DNA of 64,000 nucleotides from RPQJ01 sp963754125. Its GTDB lineage: Bacteria > Pseudomonadota > Gammaproteobacteria > Steroidobacterales > Steroidobacteraceae. Numbering within the stretch: position 1 is the first letter of the stretch; each line of letters opens with the position of its first letter. The stretch is taken from positions 248,001-312,000 of the forward strand of contig CAVWEX010000007.1 in assembly GCA_963754125.1 (NCBI GenBank), given 5' to 3'. This document shows positions 32,840-41,304 of the stretch, one piece after another. The notes under the pieces were generated by a model that made no database searches, was not told where the DNA came from, and was given only the letters and a program-made list of their open reading frames with translations. Made by a program: the position numbers and the translations under genes.

Positions 32840-34889
32840 ATGCCCTACGGCACCGCGGACATCCGCAACATCGCATTGGTGGGCCAGGCTGGCGCGGGCA
32901 AGACGCTGCTGGCCGAGGCCTTGCTCGCGCAGTCCGGAGCCATCCGGTCCAAGGGATCGCTCGCCCGCGGCACGACGGTGTGCGATTTCGATCCGCAGGA
33001 GAAGGCGCTGCTGCACTCGCTCGACGCCGCGGTCTGCGGATTCGAGACGCTGGGCCGGCGCGTCAACGTCATCGACACCCCGGGGTACCCCGATTTCCTC
33101 GGCCGCAGCCTGGTCGCGCTCGAGGCGGTCGAGACTGCGGTGATCGTGGTGAGCGCGGTGAACGGCATCGAGCCGATGACCCAGCGCATGATGGACTTCG
33201 CCAAGGCGCGCGGCCTGTGCCGGCTGATCGTGATCAACAAGATCGACAGCAAGGAAGCGCGCACCGAGCAGGTGCTCGAGGAGATCCGCGAGGCCTTCGG
33301 CAGGGCCTGCCTGCCGCTCAACCTGCCGGCCGACGGCGGCCAGTCCGTGGTGGACTGCTTCTTCCAGGCACGCGGCAAGCCCGCCGATTTTTCGTCCGTC
33401 GAGGCGGCGCACACCGAGATCATCGACCAGGTCGTCGAGGTGGACGAGCAGCTGATGGCGCTCTACCTCGAGCAGGGCGAGGAGATCTCGCCGGAGCAAC
33501 TGCACGATCCGTTCGAGCAGGCGCTGCGCGAGGATCACCTCGTGCCGATCTGCTTCTGCTCGGCCGAGACCGGCGCCGGGATCGGCGAACTGCTCGCGGT
33601 GCTGGCGCAAGCTCGCGCCGAACCCGACCGAGGGCAACCCGCCGCCGTTCCTCAAGGGCGAGGGCGCCGACGCGGTGCGGGTCTCCGTGTCCCCGGACCC
33701 GGACAAGCACGTGATCGCGCACGTGTTCAAGGTCACGATCGACCCGTTCGTCGGCAAGCTCGGCATCTTCCGCGTGCACCAGGGCACCGTGCGGTCGGGC
33801 GCGCAGCTGCTCGTGGGCGATGCGCGCAAGCCCGTCAAGCTCGCGCACCTCTACCAGCTGCAGGGCAAGGACCACATCGAGGTCCCGTACGCGATCCCGG
33901 GCGACATCTGCGCCGTGCCCAAGGTGGACGAGATGCACTTCGACGCCGTGCTGCACGACTCGCACGACGAGGACCACTACCACCTGAAGTCGGTCGCGTT
34001 CCCGCCGCCGATGCTCGGGCTCGCGGTCCGCGCCGAGAAGCGCGGCGACGAGCAGAAGCTCTCCGAGGGCCTGCACCGCCTCGTGGCGGAGGACCCCTGC
34101 GTGCGCGTCGAGCACCACACGACGCAGAACGAGACCGTGCTGTACGGCCTCGGCGACCTGCACCTGCGCGTCATGCTGCAGCGGCTCACCGAGCGCTACG
34201 GCGTGGCCGTCAAGACCAGCGCGCCGAGCGTCCCGTACCGCGAGACCATCACGCGTCCGGCCGAGGGCCACCACCGCCACAAGAAGCAGACCGGCGGCGC
34301 CGGCCAGTTCGGCGAGGTGTACCTGCGTGTCGAGCCGCTGGAGCGCGGCGCGGGCTTCGAGTTCGTGGACGACGTCGTGGGCGGCGCCATCCCCAACCAG
34401 TTCATCCCGGCGGTCGAGAAGGGCGTCCGCCAGGTGCTCTGCGACGGCGCGATCGCCGGCTTCGAGCTGCAGGACATCCGCGTGAGCGTCTACGACGGCA
34501 AGCACCACCCCGTGGACTCCAAGGAAGTGGCGTTCGTCTCGGCAGGCAAGAAGGCCTTCGTCACCGCGATCCGCGAGGCCGCGCCGATCGTGCTCGAGCC
34601 GATCGTGCGCGCCGTGATCAGCACGCCGGCCGCCTCGATCGGCGACGTGACGAGCGACCTCGCGACGCGGCGCGCACGCATCAGCGGGCAGGACTCGCTG
34701 CCCGGCGGCCGTGCCGAGATCGCGGCGCTGGTGCCGCTCGCGGAGCTGCAGGACTACCTCTCGCGGCTCAAGGCGATCACCGGAGGCGAGGGCACGTACA
34801 CGATGGACCTGAGCCACTACGACCCGGTGCCGCCGCGGCGGCAGCAGGAACTGGTGGCGGCCTACAAGCCGCACGAGGAAGCGGAGTAG
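32840..34889 (+). CDS. Elongation factor G paralogue, with apparent frameshift
   Basis: About 683 codons, start ATG 32840 with GGAGG upstream. GTPase domain: G1 GQAGAGKTLLAEALL (true EF-G has AHIDAGKTT), G3 VIDTPGYPDFLG, G4 VINKID. At about 33605-33612 the frame slips; domains II-V follow from LAPNPTEGNPPPFLKGEGAD: FGEVYLRVEPLERGAGFEF and GAIPNQFIPAVEKGVRQVL (domain IV) and a C-terminal domain ending GGEGTYTMDLSHYDPVP. It matches the EF-G-like proteins that coexist with FusA. A role in ribosome recycling or stress translation is possible but unproven. Confidence 0.88.
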
Positions 34890-34911
34890 CGGCGGGCCGG
34901 ACCGGCGTTGC

Positions 34912-35754
34912 GTGTACGCCTTCACGCACATCGACAAGACCGCCGGGCGGACGGTCAGGGCCGTGCTCCGCCGGTCGTTCGGCGCGGGGCACTGCGAGAT
35001 CCGCACGCCCTACGCGCGCCGCCCGGCCGACCCCAATGATCGCAGCGTGCACGTGACGGGCGACGACCTGCGCAAGGTGCGGCGCATCTATCGCCGCCTG
35101 CGCGGCGTCGCCGGCCACAACGTCAAGCCATACTCGGACCTCGACGCTGCGTGCCCCGGGATCCGCTACTTCACCTTCCTGCGCGACCCGGTCCGGCGCT
35201 ATCTCTCGCATTTCAAGAACAAGGCCGGCACGTACGGCCGCGAGGACTTCGAGCGCTGGGCGTCCGCGGGCTGGACACACGATTTCCAGACGAAGACGCT
35301 GGCCGGCGAAGCCAATGCGCAGAAGGCCATCGACCTGCTCGCGACCCGGGTCGGCTTCGTCGGGTTCACCGAGGCCTTCGACGAGTCGCTGCTGATGCTG
35401 GGGCAGTGGCTCGGCGAGCCCGAGTTCCGCCCGGAGTACCGCCCCGTCAACCGCCTCGAGGACAAGCAGCGGGAACGCGACGTCGTCCGCGCGCAGTCCG
35501 ACCTCTCCTATCTCGAGGAGCCGGCCGTGCGTGATCGCCTCATGGAGATGAACGCGATCGACCAGCAGGTGTACGCCTTCGCCGCCCGCGAGTTCCTGGC
35601 GAGCCAGCGCCAGGCCTATCGCGGCGACCTCGCGGCGGACGTGGCGGCGCTGCGCCAGCGCAACGAGCAGATCACGGACTGGGACGAGGCGCTCTCGAGC
35701 CGCCTGCTGCGCAACTGGGTCTACAAGCCGGCGCTGGTCCTGCGGCTCGCCTGA
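34912..35754 (+). CDS. Sulfotransferase family protein (2-O-sulfotransferase-like)
   Basis: 280 residues. YAFTHIDKTAGRTVRAVLRR is the PAPS 5'-phosphosulfate loop (typically HIPKTGGTS) and FTFLRDPVRRYLSHFKN the 3'-phosphate block with its Arg and Ser. The GFTEAFDESLLMLGQWLG motif is common in bacterial homologues of heparan sulfotransferases. It would transfer sulfate from PAPS to a glycan or lipid; acceptor unknown. GTG 34912 starts 22 bases after the EF-G-like stop. It is convergent with a second sulfotransferase gene 19 bases away. Confidence 0.83.
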   Translation: MYAFTHIDKTAGRTVRAVLRRSFGAGHCEIRTPYARRPADPNDRSVHVTGDDLRKVRRIYRRLRGVAGHNVKPYSDLDAACPGIRYFTFLRDPVRRYLSHFKNKAGTYGREDFERWASAGWTHDFQTKTLAGEANAQKAIDLLATRVGFVGFTEAFDESLLMLGQWLGEPEFRPEYRPVNRLEDKQRERDVVRAQSDLSYLEEPAVRDRLMEMNAIDQQVYAFAAREFLASQRQAYRGDLAADVAALRQRNEQITDWDEALSSRLLRNWVYKPALVLRLA

Positions 35755-35773
35755 GCGGCCGCGCGGCGCGGAC

Positions 35774-36457
35774 TCAGTCCGGATCGCGGTCCTCATCCGG
35801 CTCGTCGGGCGTGGACGCCTCGACTCCGAGCCGTCGTCGCAGTCTTCGCCACGCCGAACGCCAGGGCTGGTCGGGCTTGGTCGGATTTGCGTGCGGCCAC
35901 GGCGCCTCCGGCAGCGGCGCCCCGAGGAACGCGCACAGGCGATTCCAGCCGGGCTCGCGCGTCGGGTCGATCTCGAGGTACTGCTGCGGCCGGGTCGCGA
36001 AGTGCGCCCGCACCGCGGCGTTGTGGGCGCGGTAGGCATCGAGCCAGGCCTGGCGGCTCGCCTCGTCGCGCGAGGGGTTCGCGTGCGGCCCGAACATCCA
36101 CACGCGCATCGGCCGGATGCGCCGGTTGCGGTAGAACTTCACGCAGCTCGCGATCCAGCCCGCCTCGTCGCGCACGGTGAGGATGTACTTCGCGTCCGGG
36201 AACAGGCCGTAGATCTGCCGCCAGATGTGGAAGTACGGGTTGTCGGTGAACGCGTCGTACATCTCGAACGTCGGCAGGCGGTAGTCGCCGGCGTCGATCT
36301 GCCGGATGAAGGTCGCGCCGTCGTCGGCGCCGGGGTAGCTGCCGAGCTTGTCGCCGTTGATCGTGTGGTAGCCGAGCGTGCGCAGCGCGTCGTACAGAGT
36401 CGTCGTGCCGGTCTTGTAGAAGCCGATGCCGAAGATCTTGCCGTCGTGCTGCGCCAT
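35774..36457 (-). CDS. Sulfotransferase family protein
   Basis: 227 residues. IFGIGFYKTGTTTLYDALRT is the PAPS-binding P-loop-like start, and KYILTVRDEAGWIASCVKFY the second substrate block (an RDP-like RDE). This shape is shared by Sulfotransfer_4 proteins, often found with glycan or secondary metabolite genes. Unlike the neighbouring sulfotransferase it is of the short form. Start 36457 (MAQHDGKIFGIGF) is favoured; the frame upstream is Arg/Ser-rich and not convincing. Its presence next to another sulfotransferase on the opposite strand suggests paired but independent expression. Confidence 0.8.
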   Translation of the reverse strand: MAQHDGKIFGIGFYKTGTTTLYDALRTLGYHTINGDKLGSYPGADDGATFIRQIDAGDYRLPTFEMYDAFTDNPYFHIWRQIYGLFPDAKYILTVRDEAGWIASCVKFYRNRRIRPMRVWMFGPHANPSRDEASRQAWLDAYRAHNAAVRAHFATRPQQYLEIDPTREPGWNRLCAFLGAPLPEAPWPHANPTKPDQPWRSAWRRLRRRLGVEASTPDEPDEDRDPD

Positions 36458-36470
36458 GGGCGGACTCCCT

Positions 36471-37358
36471 TCAGCCGCGCCGACCGGAGAGGCCCTGCAC
36501 TTCGTCGGCGAGCGCGAGGAGCTGCCGGCGGGCGGCCGCGCGCTGCGGCGCCGTGAGCGTCGCATCGAACGCGGCTACGAAATCCAGGAGCGACTCGCGG
36601 CGCTGCTCGAGGGCGGCACGGTACCGGGGCGTCCACAGCTCGTCGGGCCGCGCCACCAGCACCTGCATCCGCACCTCGAACTCGGCGCCGGCGCGGCGTC
36701 CGGCGAGCGCGTCGGCGAGTTCGGCGCGCCACACCCGCCGGTTCTCGAGCCACTCCGGCATGAAGGACGGCGAGCTTGCGACGTGCTCGCGGATCAGCGC
36801 CCGCTGCGCGGGTGTGAGCGGCCCGGTGAAGCGTTCCAGCGCGCGACTCACCGATTTCTCGCGCCGCGCGGCGCGTTGCCCTGGCGTTCGAGAATCGAAC
36901 TCGCGTCGATCCTTCTCGTCCTGGCGCTCGAGGTTCGCGAGCAGCTCGGCCACCTGTGCATCCGTGAAGGTGGCCGCGAGCCTGGCGTAGCCCGGTGCGG
37001 CCTGTTCGAAGACGCGGCGCCAGTACTCCTCGGTCCGGCGGCTGGCCGCGAGCCAGTCATCGCGCCCGGCGCCGCGCTCGACCGCGACGGCCAGCTCGCG
37101 CAGGAAGGCCGAATAGCGGTCGAGCTCCGAGCGGCGATGCCACTCGAGGTTGCCCGCCAGGATCCGCTTGAGCTCGGCGGACTGGGCCTTGTCCAGCGTG
37201 ACCAGGCCCTCGATGTAGAAGCCCACAACGGTGTCGAGCCGCGGGTACACGAGGCCGAGGCCGCAACCGGTCAGTCCGACGGCGAGGGCGGCCACGGCCA
37301 GCCAGCGGGTCAGGACCCCGGGCCGGCGGCGGGTGGCGGGATGGGCATAGGGCGGCAT
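36471..37358 (-). CDS. DUF6279-type lipoprotein
   Basis: 295 residues. WLAVAALAVGLTGCGLGLVY contains the lipobox LTGC, so it is lipid-anchored. The rest is helical: VYPRLDTVVGFYIEGLVTLD is the DUF6279 opening, and several repeated LxxxQxxxL helices follow (LDKAQSAELKRIL, LTPAQRALIREHV, LTAPQRAAARRQL). These resemble Spy/CpxP-like periplasmic chaperone helices, which also use LTPEQR motifs, but I infer no function from that. It is 13 bases upstream of the sulfotransferase on the same strand and 12 downstream of the yedK homologue, so the three could be one transcript. Confidence 0.8.
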   Translation of the reverse strand: MPPYAHPATRRRPGVLTRWLAVAALAVGLTGCGLGLVYPRLDTVVGFYIEGLVTLDKAQSAELKRILAGNLEWHRRSELDRYSAFLRELAVAVERGAGRDDWLAASRRTEEYWRRVFEQAAPGYARLAATFTDAQVAELLANLERQDEKDRREFDSRTPGQRAARREKSVSRALERFTGPLTPAQRALIREHVASSPSFMPEWLENRRVWRAELADALAGRRAGAEFEVRMQVLVARPDELWTPRYRAALEQRRESLLDFVAAFDATLTAPQRAAARRQLLALADEVQGLSGRRG

Positions 37359-37370
37359 GCGAATTCGACT

Positions 37371-38057
37371 CTACGCGGGGTCGTCGGACGTGCCCACCGG
37401 TTCGACCAGAGCGGCTCCCTGGTTGCGGGCGTCGTTCACGCGGCGGCTCACCGGTCGGGCCGAGAGGCCCGGCAGTTCGCAGGGCACGAGCAGGTCCGCG
37501 AGCCGGGCGGTGGCCGTGTTGCCGGGGTCGAGCCACTCGGAGTAGCGGGCCGGCGGCACGATCACGGGCATGCGGTCATGCACGTGCGTCACGGCGGCCG
37601 ACGGCGCGGTCGTGACGATGCAGCAGCTCTCGAGCGTCTCGTCGGTCGCCGGATCGCGCCAGCGCTCCCAGAGGCCCGCCATGCCGAACGGCTGGCCGTC
37701 CTCGAACGCGATGTAGTACGGCTGCTTCACCGCGCCCGCGCGCTGCCACTCGAAGTAGCCGTCGGCCGGCACGAGGCAGCGGCGCCGCTGGAAGGCGTGG
37801 CGGAACGACGGCTTCTCGCCGAGCGTCTCCGCCCGCGCGTTGATCATCCGGGCGCCGATCGCGCGCTCCTTCGCCCAGAACGGCACGAGGCCCCAGTGCA
37901 GCATCGCGACGGCGCGCGGCCCGCCCGCCTCGCGGACGGTCGCGACGAACTGGGTGGGCGCGATGTTGTAGCGCGGCTCGATGTCCGGCGCGTCGGCCAC
38001 GCCGAACAGCCGGGCCACGGCCTCACGCGGGGAGTAGAAGGCGAAGCGGCCGCACAC
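37371..38057 (-). CDS. yedK: SOS response-associated peptidase, HMCES/YedK family
   Basis: 228 residues. It starts (GTG 38057) MCGRFAFYSPREAV with the catalytic Cys2 that forms a thiazolidine crosslink with abasic sites in single-stranded DNA. RYNIAPTQFV, MINARAETLGEKPSFRHAFQ (Asn and Glu of the active site), RRCLVPADGYFEW and THVHDRMPVIV (catalytic His) are all present. The protein shields abasic sites at replication forks from cleavage. No LexA box was recognised in the short 3-base gap to the ABC transporter; it probably shares that operon. Confidence 0.94.
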   Translation of the reverse strand: MCGRFAFYSPREAVARLFGVADAPDIEPRYNIAPTQFVATVREAGGPRAVAMLHWGLVPFWAKERAIGARMINARAETLGEKPSFRHAFQRRRCLVPADGYFEWQRAGAVKQPYYIAFEDGQPFGMAGLWERWRDPATDETLESCCIVTTAPSAAVTHVHDRMPVIVPPARYSEWLDPGNTATARLADLLVPCELPGLSARPVSRRVNDARNQGAALVEPVGTSDDPA

Positions 38058-38060
38058 GGC

Positions 38061-38873
38061 TCATTCCCTCGTGCCGATGCCCTTCTCCAGCAGCCACACG
38101 CAGGCGCCGAACAGCGCCGCCGCCGTCACCGCCATCAGCGCGAAGGACAGCCCGAGGTTGACGTCGGAGTGACCGAGGAAGCCGTATCGGAACGCGTTCA
38201 CCATGTAGAGGATCGGGTTGGCGCGCGAGAGGCTCTGCGCCCAGTCGGGCAGCATCGCGATCGAGTAGAACACGCCGCCGAGGTAGGTCATGGGCGTGAG
38301 GATGAAGGTCGGCACGAAGCTGATCTGGTCGAAGTTCTTCGCGAACACCGCGTTCACGAACCCGAGCAGCGAGAAGATCACAGCCGTGAGCAGCACCGCG
38401 GCCAGCACCGCCCCGAGGTGCTCGACGTGCAGGCGCGTAAAGAAGAGCGCGATCAGCGTGACCACGAGGCCCACCAGCAGGCCTCGCAGCAGCCCGCCCG
38501 CGACGTAGCCCGAGACGATCAGCCAGTTCGGCAGCGGCGCGACCAGCAGTTCCTCGATGTGACGGCCGAACTTGGCGCCGAAGAACGAGGAGACCACGTT
38601 GCCGTAGCTGTTCGTGATCACCGACATCATGATGAGGCCCGGCGCGATGTACTGCATGTAGCTCACGCCGCCCATCTCGCCGATGCGCCGGCCGATCAGG
38701 CTGCCGAAGATCACGAAGTACAGCGTGGCGGTGATCACCGGCGGCACCAGGGTCTGGCCCCAGATGCGTACGATGCGGCTGAATTCGCGGATGACGATGG
38801 TGCGGAAGCCCACCCAGCGGTGGCCGCCGCGCGGCGGCACCGCGGCGGCCGTCGCGACCCCGGTGCGGCTCAT
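38061..38873 (-). CDS. yadH: ABC-2 type permease, YadH-like
   Basis: 270 residues, six membrane segments. Landmarks of the DrrB/YadH class: TLVPPVITATLYFVIFGSLI in TM1, YMQYIAPGLIMMSVITNSY, and TFILTPMTYLGGVFYSIAMLP, which is the ABC-2 signature. It pairs with the ATPase encoded just upstream (ATGA overlap at 38870-38873) to make a two-plus-two exporter. E. coli YadGH is the closest named relative; the cargo is unknown, possibly a lipid or hydrophobic compound. Confidence 0.88.
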   Translation of the reverse strand: MSRTGVATAAAVPPRGGHRWVGFRTIVIREFSRIVRIWGQTLVPPVITATLYFVIFGSLIGRRIGEMGGVSYMQYIAPGLIMMSVITNSYGNVVSSFFGAKFGRHIEELLVAPLPNWLIVSGYVAGGLLRGLLVGLVVTLIALFFTRLHVEHLGAVLAAVLLTAVIFSLLGFVNAVFAKNFDQISFVPTFILTPMTYLGGVFYSIAMLPDWAQSLSRANPILYMVNAFRYGFLGHSDVNLGLSFALMAVTAAALFGACVWLLEKGIGTRE

Positions 38874-39820
38874 GCCGACGCCGCGGGCTTCGCGAGCCCG
38901 GTCTCCGCGTCCCGACCCTCCACGAGCCGCATGAAGAGTTCCTCGAGGCGGTTGGCCTTGTTGCGCATGCTCACGACCTCGATGCCGCGTGCCGACAGCG
39001 CGGCGAAGATGTCGTTGAGGTTCTGCGACTTGGTGACCTCCACCTCGATCGAGCCGTCGTCGGCGAGCTTGACTGCGTAGCCCGGTAGTTCGGGCACCTT
39101 GGCGACCGGCTGGCGCGGGTTCAGCACGAACACCTCGCTCTGCAGCTTGCGCAGCACCGTCGCCATGCGGTCGTTCTCGATGATGCGTCCCTCGTCGATG
39201 ATCGCGATGTGGCGGCAGAGGCTCTCCGCTTCCTCGAGGTAGTGGGTGGTGAGGATGATGGTCGTGCCGTCCTCGTTGAGCTGGCGCAGGAACTCCCACA
39301 TCGAGCGGCGCACCTCGATGTCGACGCCCGCGGTCGGCTCGTCGAGGATCAGCAGGCGCGGCTCGTGGATCAGCGCGCGCGCGATCATCAGCCGGCGCTT
39401 CATGCCGCCGGAGAGCGAGCGCGAGACCGCGTCGCGCTTGTCCCAGAGCTGCAGCCGGTGCAGCCACAGCTCCATGCGCTCGCGCGCCACCCGGCGCGGG
39501 ATGCCGTAGAAGCCCGCCTGGTTCACGAGGATCGTGGAGACCTTCTCGAACTGGTTGAAGTTGATCTCCTGCGGCACGAGCCCGAGGCAGGCCTTCGCGG
39601 ACTCGAGGTCGGTGTCGGTGTCGTGGCCGAACACCAGCGCCTGCCCCGAGGTCTTGTTGACCAGCGAGGCGATGATGCCGATGGCGGTGGTCTTGCCCGC
39701 GCCGTTCGGCCCGAGCAGTGCGAAGAAGTCGCCCTGCCCGACGTCGAGGTCGATGCCCTTCAACGCCTGCACGCCGTTGCGGTACGTCTTCGTGAGCTTG
39801 CGCAGCGACAGGGCCTGCAT
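38870..39820 (-). CDS. yadG: ABC transporter ATP-binding protein, YadG-like
   Basis: 316 residues. Walker A LLGPNGAGKTTAIGII, Q-loop LGLVPQEINFNQFE, signature SLSGGMKRRLMIARAL, Walker B RLLILDEPTAGVD, H-loop LTTHYLEEAESLC. The extra 80-residue C-terminal domain (SEVFVLNPRQPVAKVPELPG to the end) is typical of DrrA/YadG-type exporters. Start 39820 (MQALSLRKLTKTYRNG). First gene of the exporter operon; it is 63 bases from the FlhD-like gene's stop, on the same strand. Confidence 0.9.
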   Translation of the reverse strand: MQALSLRKLTKTYRNGVQALKGIDLDVGQGDFFALLGPNGAGKTTAIGIIASLVNKTSGQALVFGHDTDTDLESAKACLGLVPQEINFNQFEKVSTILVNQAGFYGIPRRVARERMELWLHRLQLWDKRDAVSRSLSGGMKRRLMIARALIHEPRLLILDEPTAGVDIEVRRSMWEFLRQLNEDGTTIILTTHYLEEAESLCRHIAIIDEGRIIENDRMATVLRKLQSEVFVLNPRQPVAKVPELPGYAVKLADDGSIEVEVTKSQNLNDIFAALSARGIEVVSMRNKANRLEELFMRLVEGRDAETGLAKPAASA

Positions 39821-39883
39821 CGGGGGATCGCCGGGCGAAAGGGGAGCGAAGCGTAATGCGCCACCCCGGGGGCGGCAAGGAAG

Positions 39884-40568
39884 TCAGTGCCGCGGGCGCC
39901 GCCGGCCGACGCCCGCCGGGTTGCCGGCCGTGCCCTCGGCCTCGACGCCGAGCAGGCACACGCCGACGCAATGCGCCCACTCCAGCGCAACCTCGGAATC
40001 CCGCCGCGCCGCCGCCTCCAGCATCTCCCAGAAGCGCAGGTGATCGGGCCATCGGGGCCTGACCAGGCCCGGCTGCGCGGCGACGGCCGCGAGCTGGGAC
40101 GGGGACATCGCGGCGAGCAGTGACTGGGCCACGGGCGTGAGGTCCAGCACCACGTTGGCGGCGAGGGCCTCCCCGTCCACGAGCCGGCGCGCGAAGAAGG
40201 CGGCCTGGTGGGTGAACGACGTCCAGCGACCCGTCGACGTCGTCGCGGCGGCGGACACCGGCAGATCGGCGACGCCGCCCGCAGGCTCGGGGGGTACCGC
40301 CACCGGCGGAACCGGGAGGACCAGCCGGAACAGCGCGAACGGGGCCGCCGCCATCCTCGCCCGCGTCGGTCGTCTCGATCTCCCGCAGGCGGCGGCGGAC
40401 CGGCTCGGCCCAGTCGGCGCACGAGTCGGCGGCCCGCTCGACCGCGAGGCTCAAGTCGAGAAACTGACTGTTCAGGTCCGCCAGGTCGCGTCTCAGCGCG
40501 GGGGGCAACAGGCCGTGACGGGCTGGAGTCGCGGCCGCAGGCGCCGGGTCGGAAGGCAGTGTTTTCAT
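39884..40568 (-). CDS. FlhD-like protein, divergent from an FlhC-like gene, with apparent frameshift
   Basis: ATG 40568 starts MKTLPSDPAPAAATPARHG and a helical segment (LADLNSQFLDLSLAVERAAD). The frame shifts near 40350-40370 in a GGC-rich run; the next frame carries FTHQAAFFARRLV, LDLTPVAQSLLAAMSPSQLA and AAQPGLVRPRW. These line up with E. coli FlhD (LAQRLI; LGINEEMANTLGALTLPQM; AETNQLVCHFRF) in order and spacing. FlhD is the partner that, with FlhC, forms the hetero-hexameric activator of flagellar genes. Differences: a long N-terminal extension, no Cys equivalent to FlhD Cys65, and no flagellar genes nearby. The homology is my own alignment by eye. Confidence 0.62.
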
Positions 40569-40582
40569 GGCCTTTACTCCAC

Positions 40583-40644
40583 ATATGGTCCAAACGGACC
40601 ATATTTGGTTATAGACTGCCAAATATGGTCCAGTTAGACCATAT
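40583..40644. promoter_or_regulatory. Four-half-site operator between the FlhD-like and FlhC-like genes
   Basis: Half-sites ATATGGTC(C) alternate in direction: 40583-40591 forward, 40596-40604 reverse, 40623-40631 forward, 40637-40644 reverse. The central pair forms GGACCATATTTGG (40596-40608), 10 bases, CCAAATATGGTCC (40619-40631), a perfect 13-bp inverted repeat; with a few flanking bases the arms reach about 17. FlhD4C2 boxes are two 17-18 bp inverted halves around a 10-12 bp spacer, the same geometry. The 10-base spacer holds TATAGA (plus) and TATAAC (minus), possible -10 elements for both genes. Confidence 0.85.
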
Positions 40645-40676
40645 ATGGCGGGAATAAACAGATTGGGGGAACAGCC

Positions 40677-41219
40677 ATGCGCATCACCGACAGCCGCTAC
40701 GATCGCGACCGGCAACGACTTGCCGTCGCCCACCGCCTCATCGGCCACGAAGCCCGGACCCAGACCATCCGCCAGGCGACCGGGCTGTCGGGCGATCGCA
40801 TTCGCCGGCTGTACCGCGACTACTTCAAGGGACAGCTCACCCGTCCAGTGCGGCGGCGGCGCGGCAAGTCGCCGCGCCAGATGTCCTTCTTCCAGCGCAG
40901 CCCGTCCCACGAGCTGCAGGCGGCGACGCTCTGTGCCCTGCTGCGCCAGTGCGGGTTCCTGGGGCAGCCGCAGATGCTCTACCGGCCGAGCCTCGAGGAG
41001 ATCGGCCGTTTCTGCGACGTGTACGAGACGTTCTGCGTGCTCTGCCCCGCCACCGTGATCACCTTCGAGCACGCCTGGCACCTGCTGCACGTGCTCGCCC
41101 GGCTCGACGAGTTCGTGCTGGCCCGCTGCCCCGACTGCGCGGCGCTCTGGGTGCGCGACACCCTCGACCTGCTGCCCGACAACTGCGCCGCCTGCCGGAC
41201 CGGTCCGCCGCCCGGCTGA
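40677..41219 (+). CDS. FlhC-like transcriptional regulator
   Basis: 180 residues, ATG 40677 with GGGGGA upstream. LAVAHRLIGHEARTQTIRQA and TGLSGDRIRRLYRDYFKG correspond to the FlhC N-terminal helices (LIRLGARLQVLQSETNLSRERLLRLYKE). The C-terminal LARCPDCAALW...DNCAACRT reproduces the FlhC zinc site, four Cys as CxxC-x15-CxxC (E. coli has x16). FlhC supplies most DNA contacts in the FlhD4C2 complex. Unlike flhDC operons, this gene is divergent from its presumed partner and no motility gene is in the window. It probably binds the operator between the two genes. Confidence 0.75.
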   Translation: MRITDSRYDRDRQRLAVAHRLIGHEARTQTIRQATGLSGDRIRRLYRDYFKGQLTRPVRRRRGKSPRQMSFFQRSPSHELQAATLCALLRQCGFLGQPQMLYRPSLEEIGRFCDVYETFCVLCPATVITFEHAWHLLHVLARLDEFVLARCPDCAALWVRDTLDLLPDNCAACRTGPPPG

Positions 41220-41304
41220 GCGCCGGGGCCGGGCCTCCGTCCGGGCCGCCCGCGACGCCTTGAAGACGCGTGCGGGTTGCTAGACTGCGCGCCCCGCTTC
41301 CGCA

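Noticed and set aside
40677..41219. Zinc-ribbon protein of unknown type
   Set aside because: The N-terminal helices and four-Cys spacing match FlhC specifically, so a generic call would lose information.
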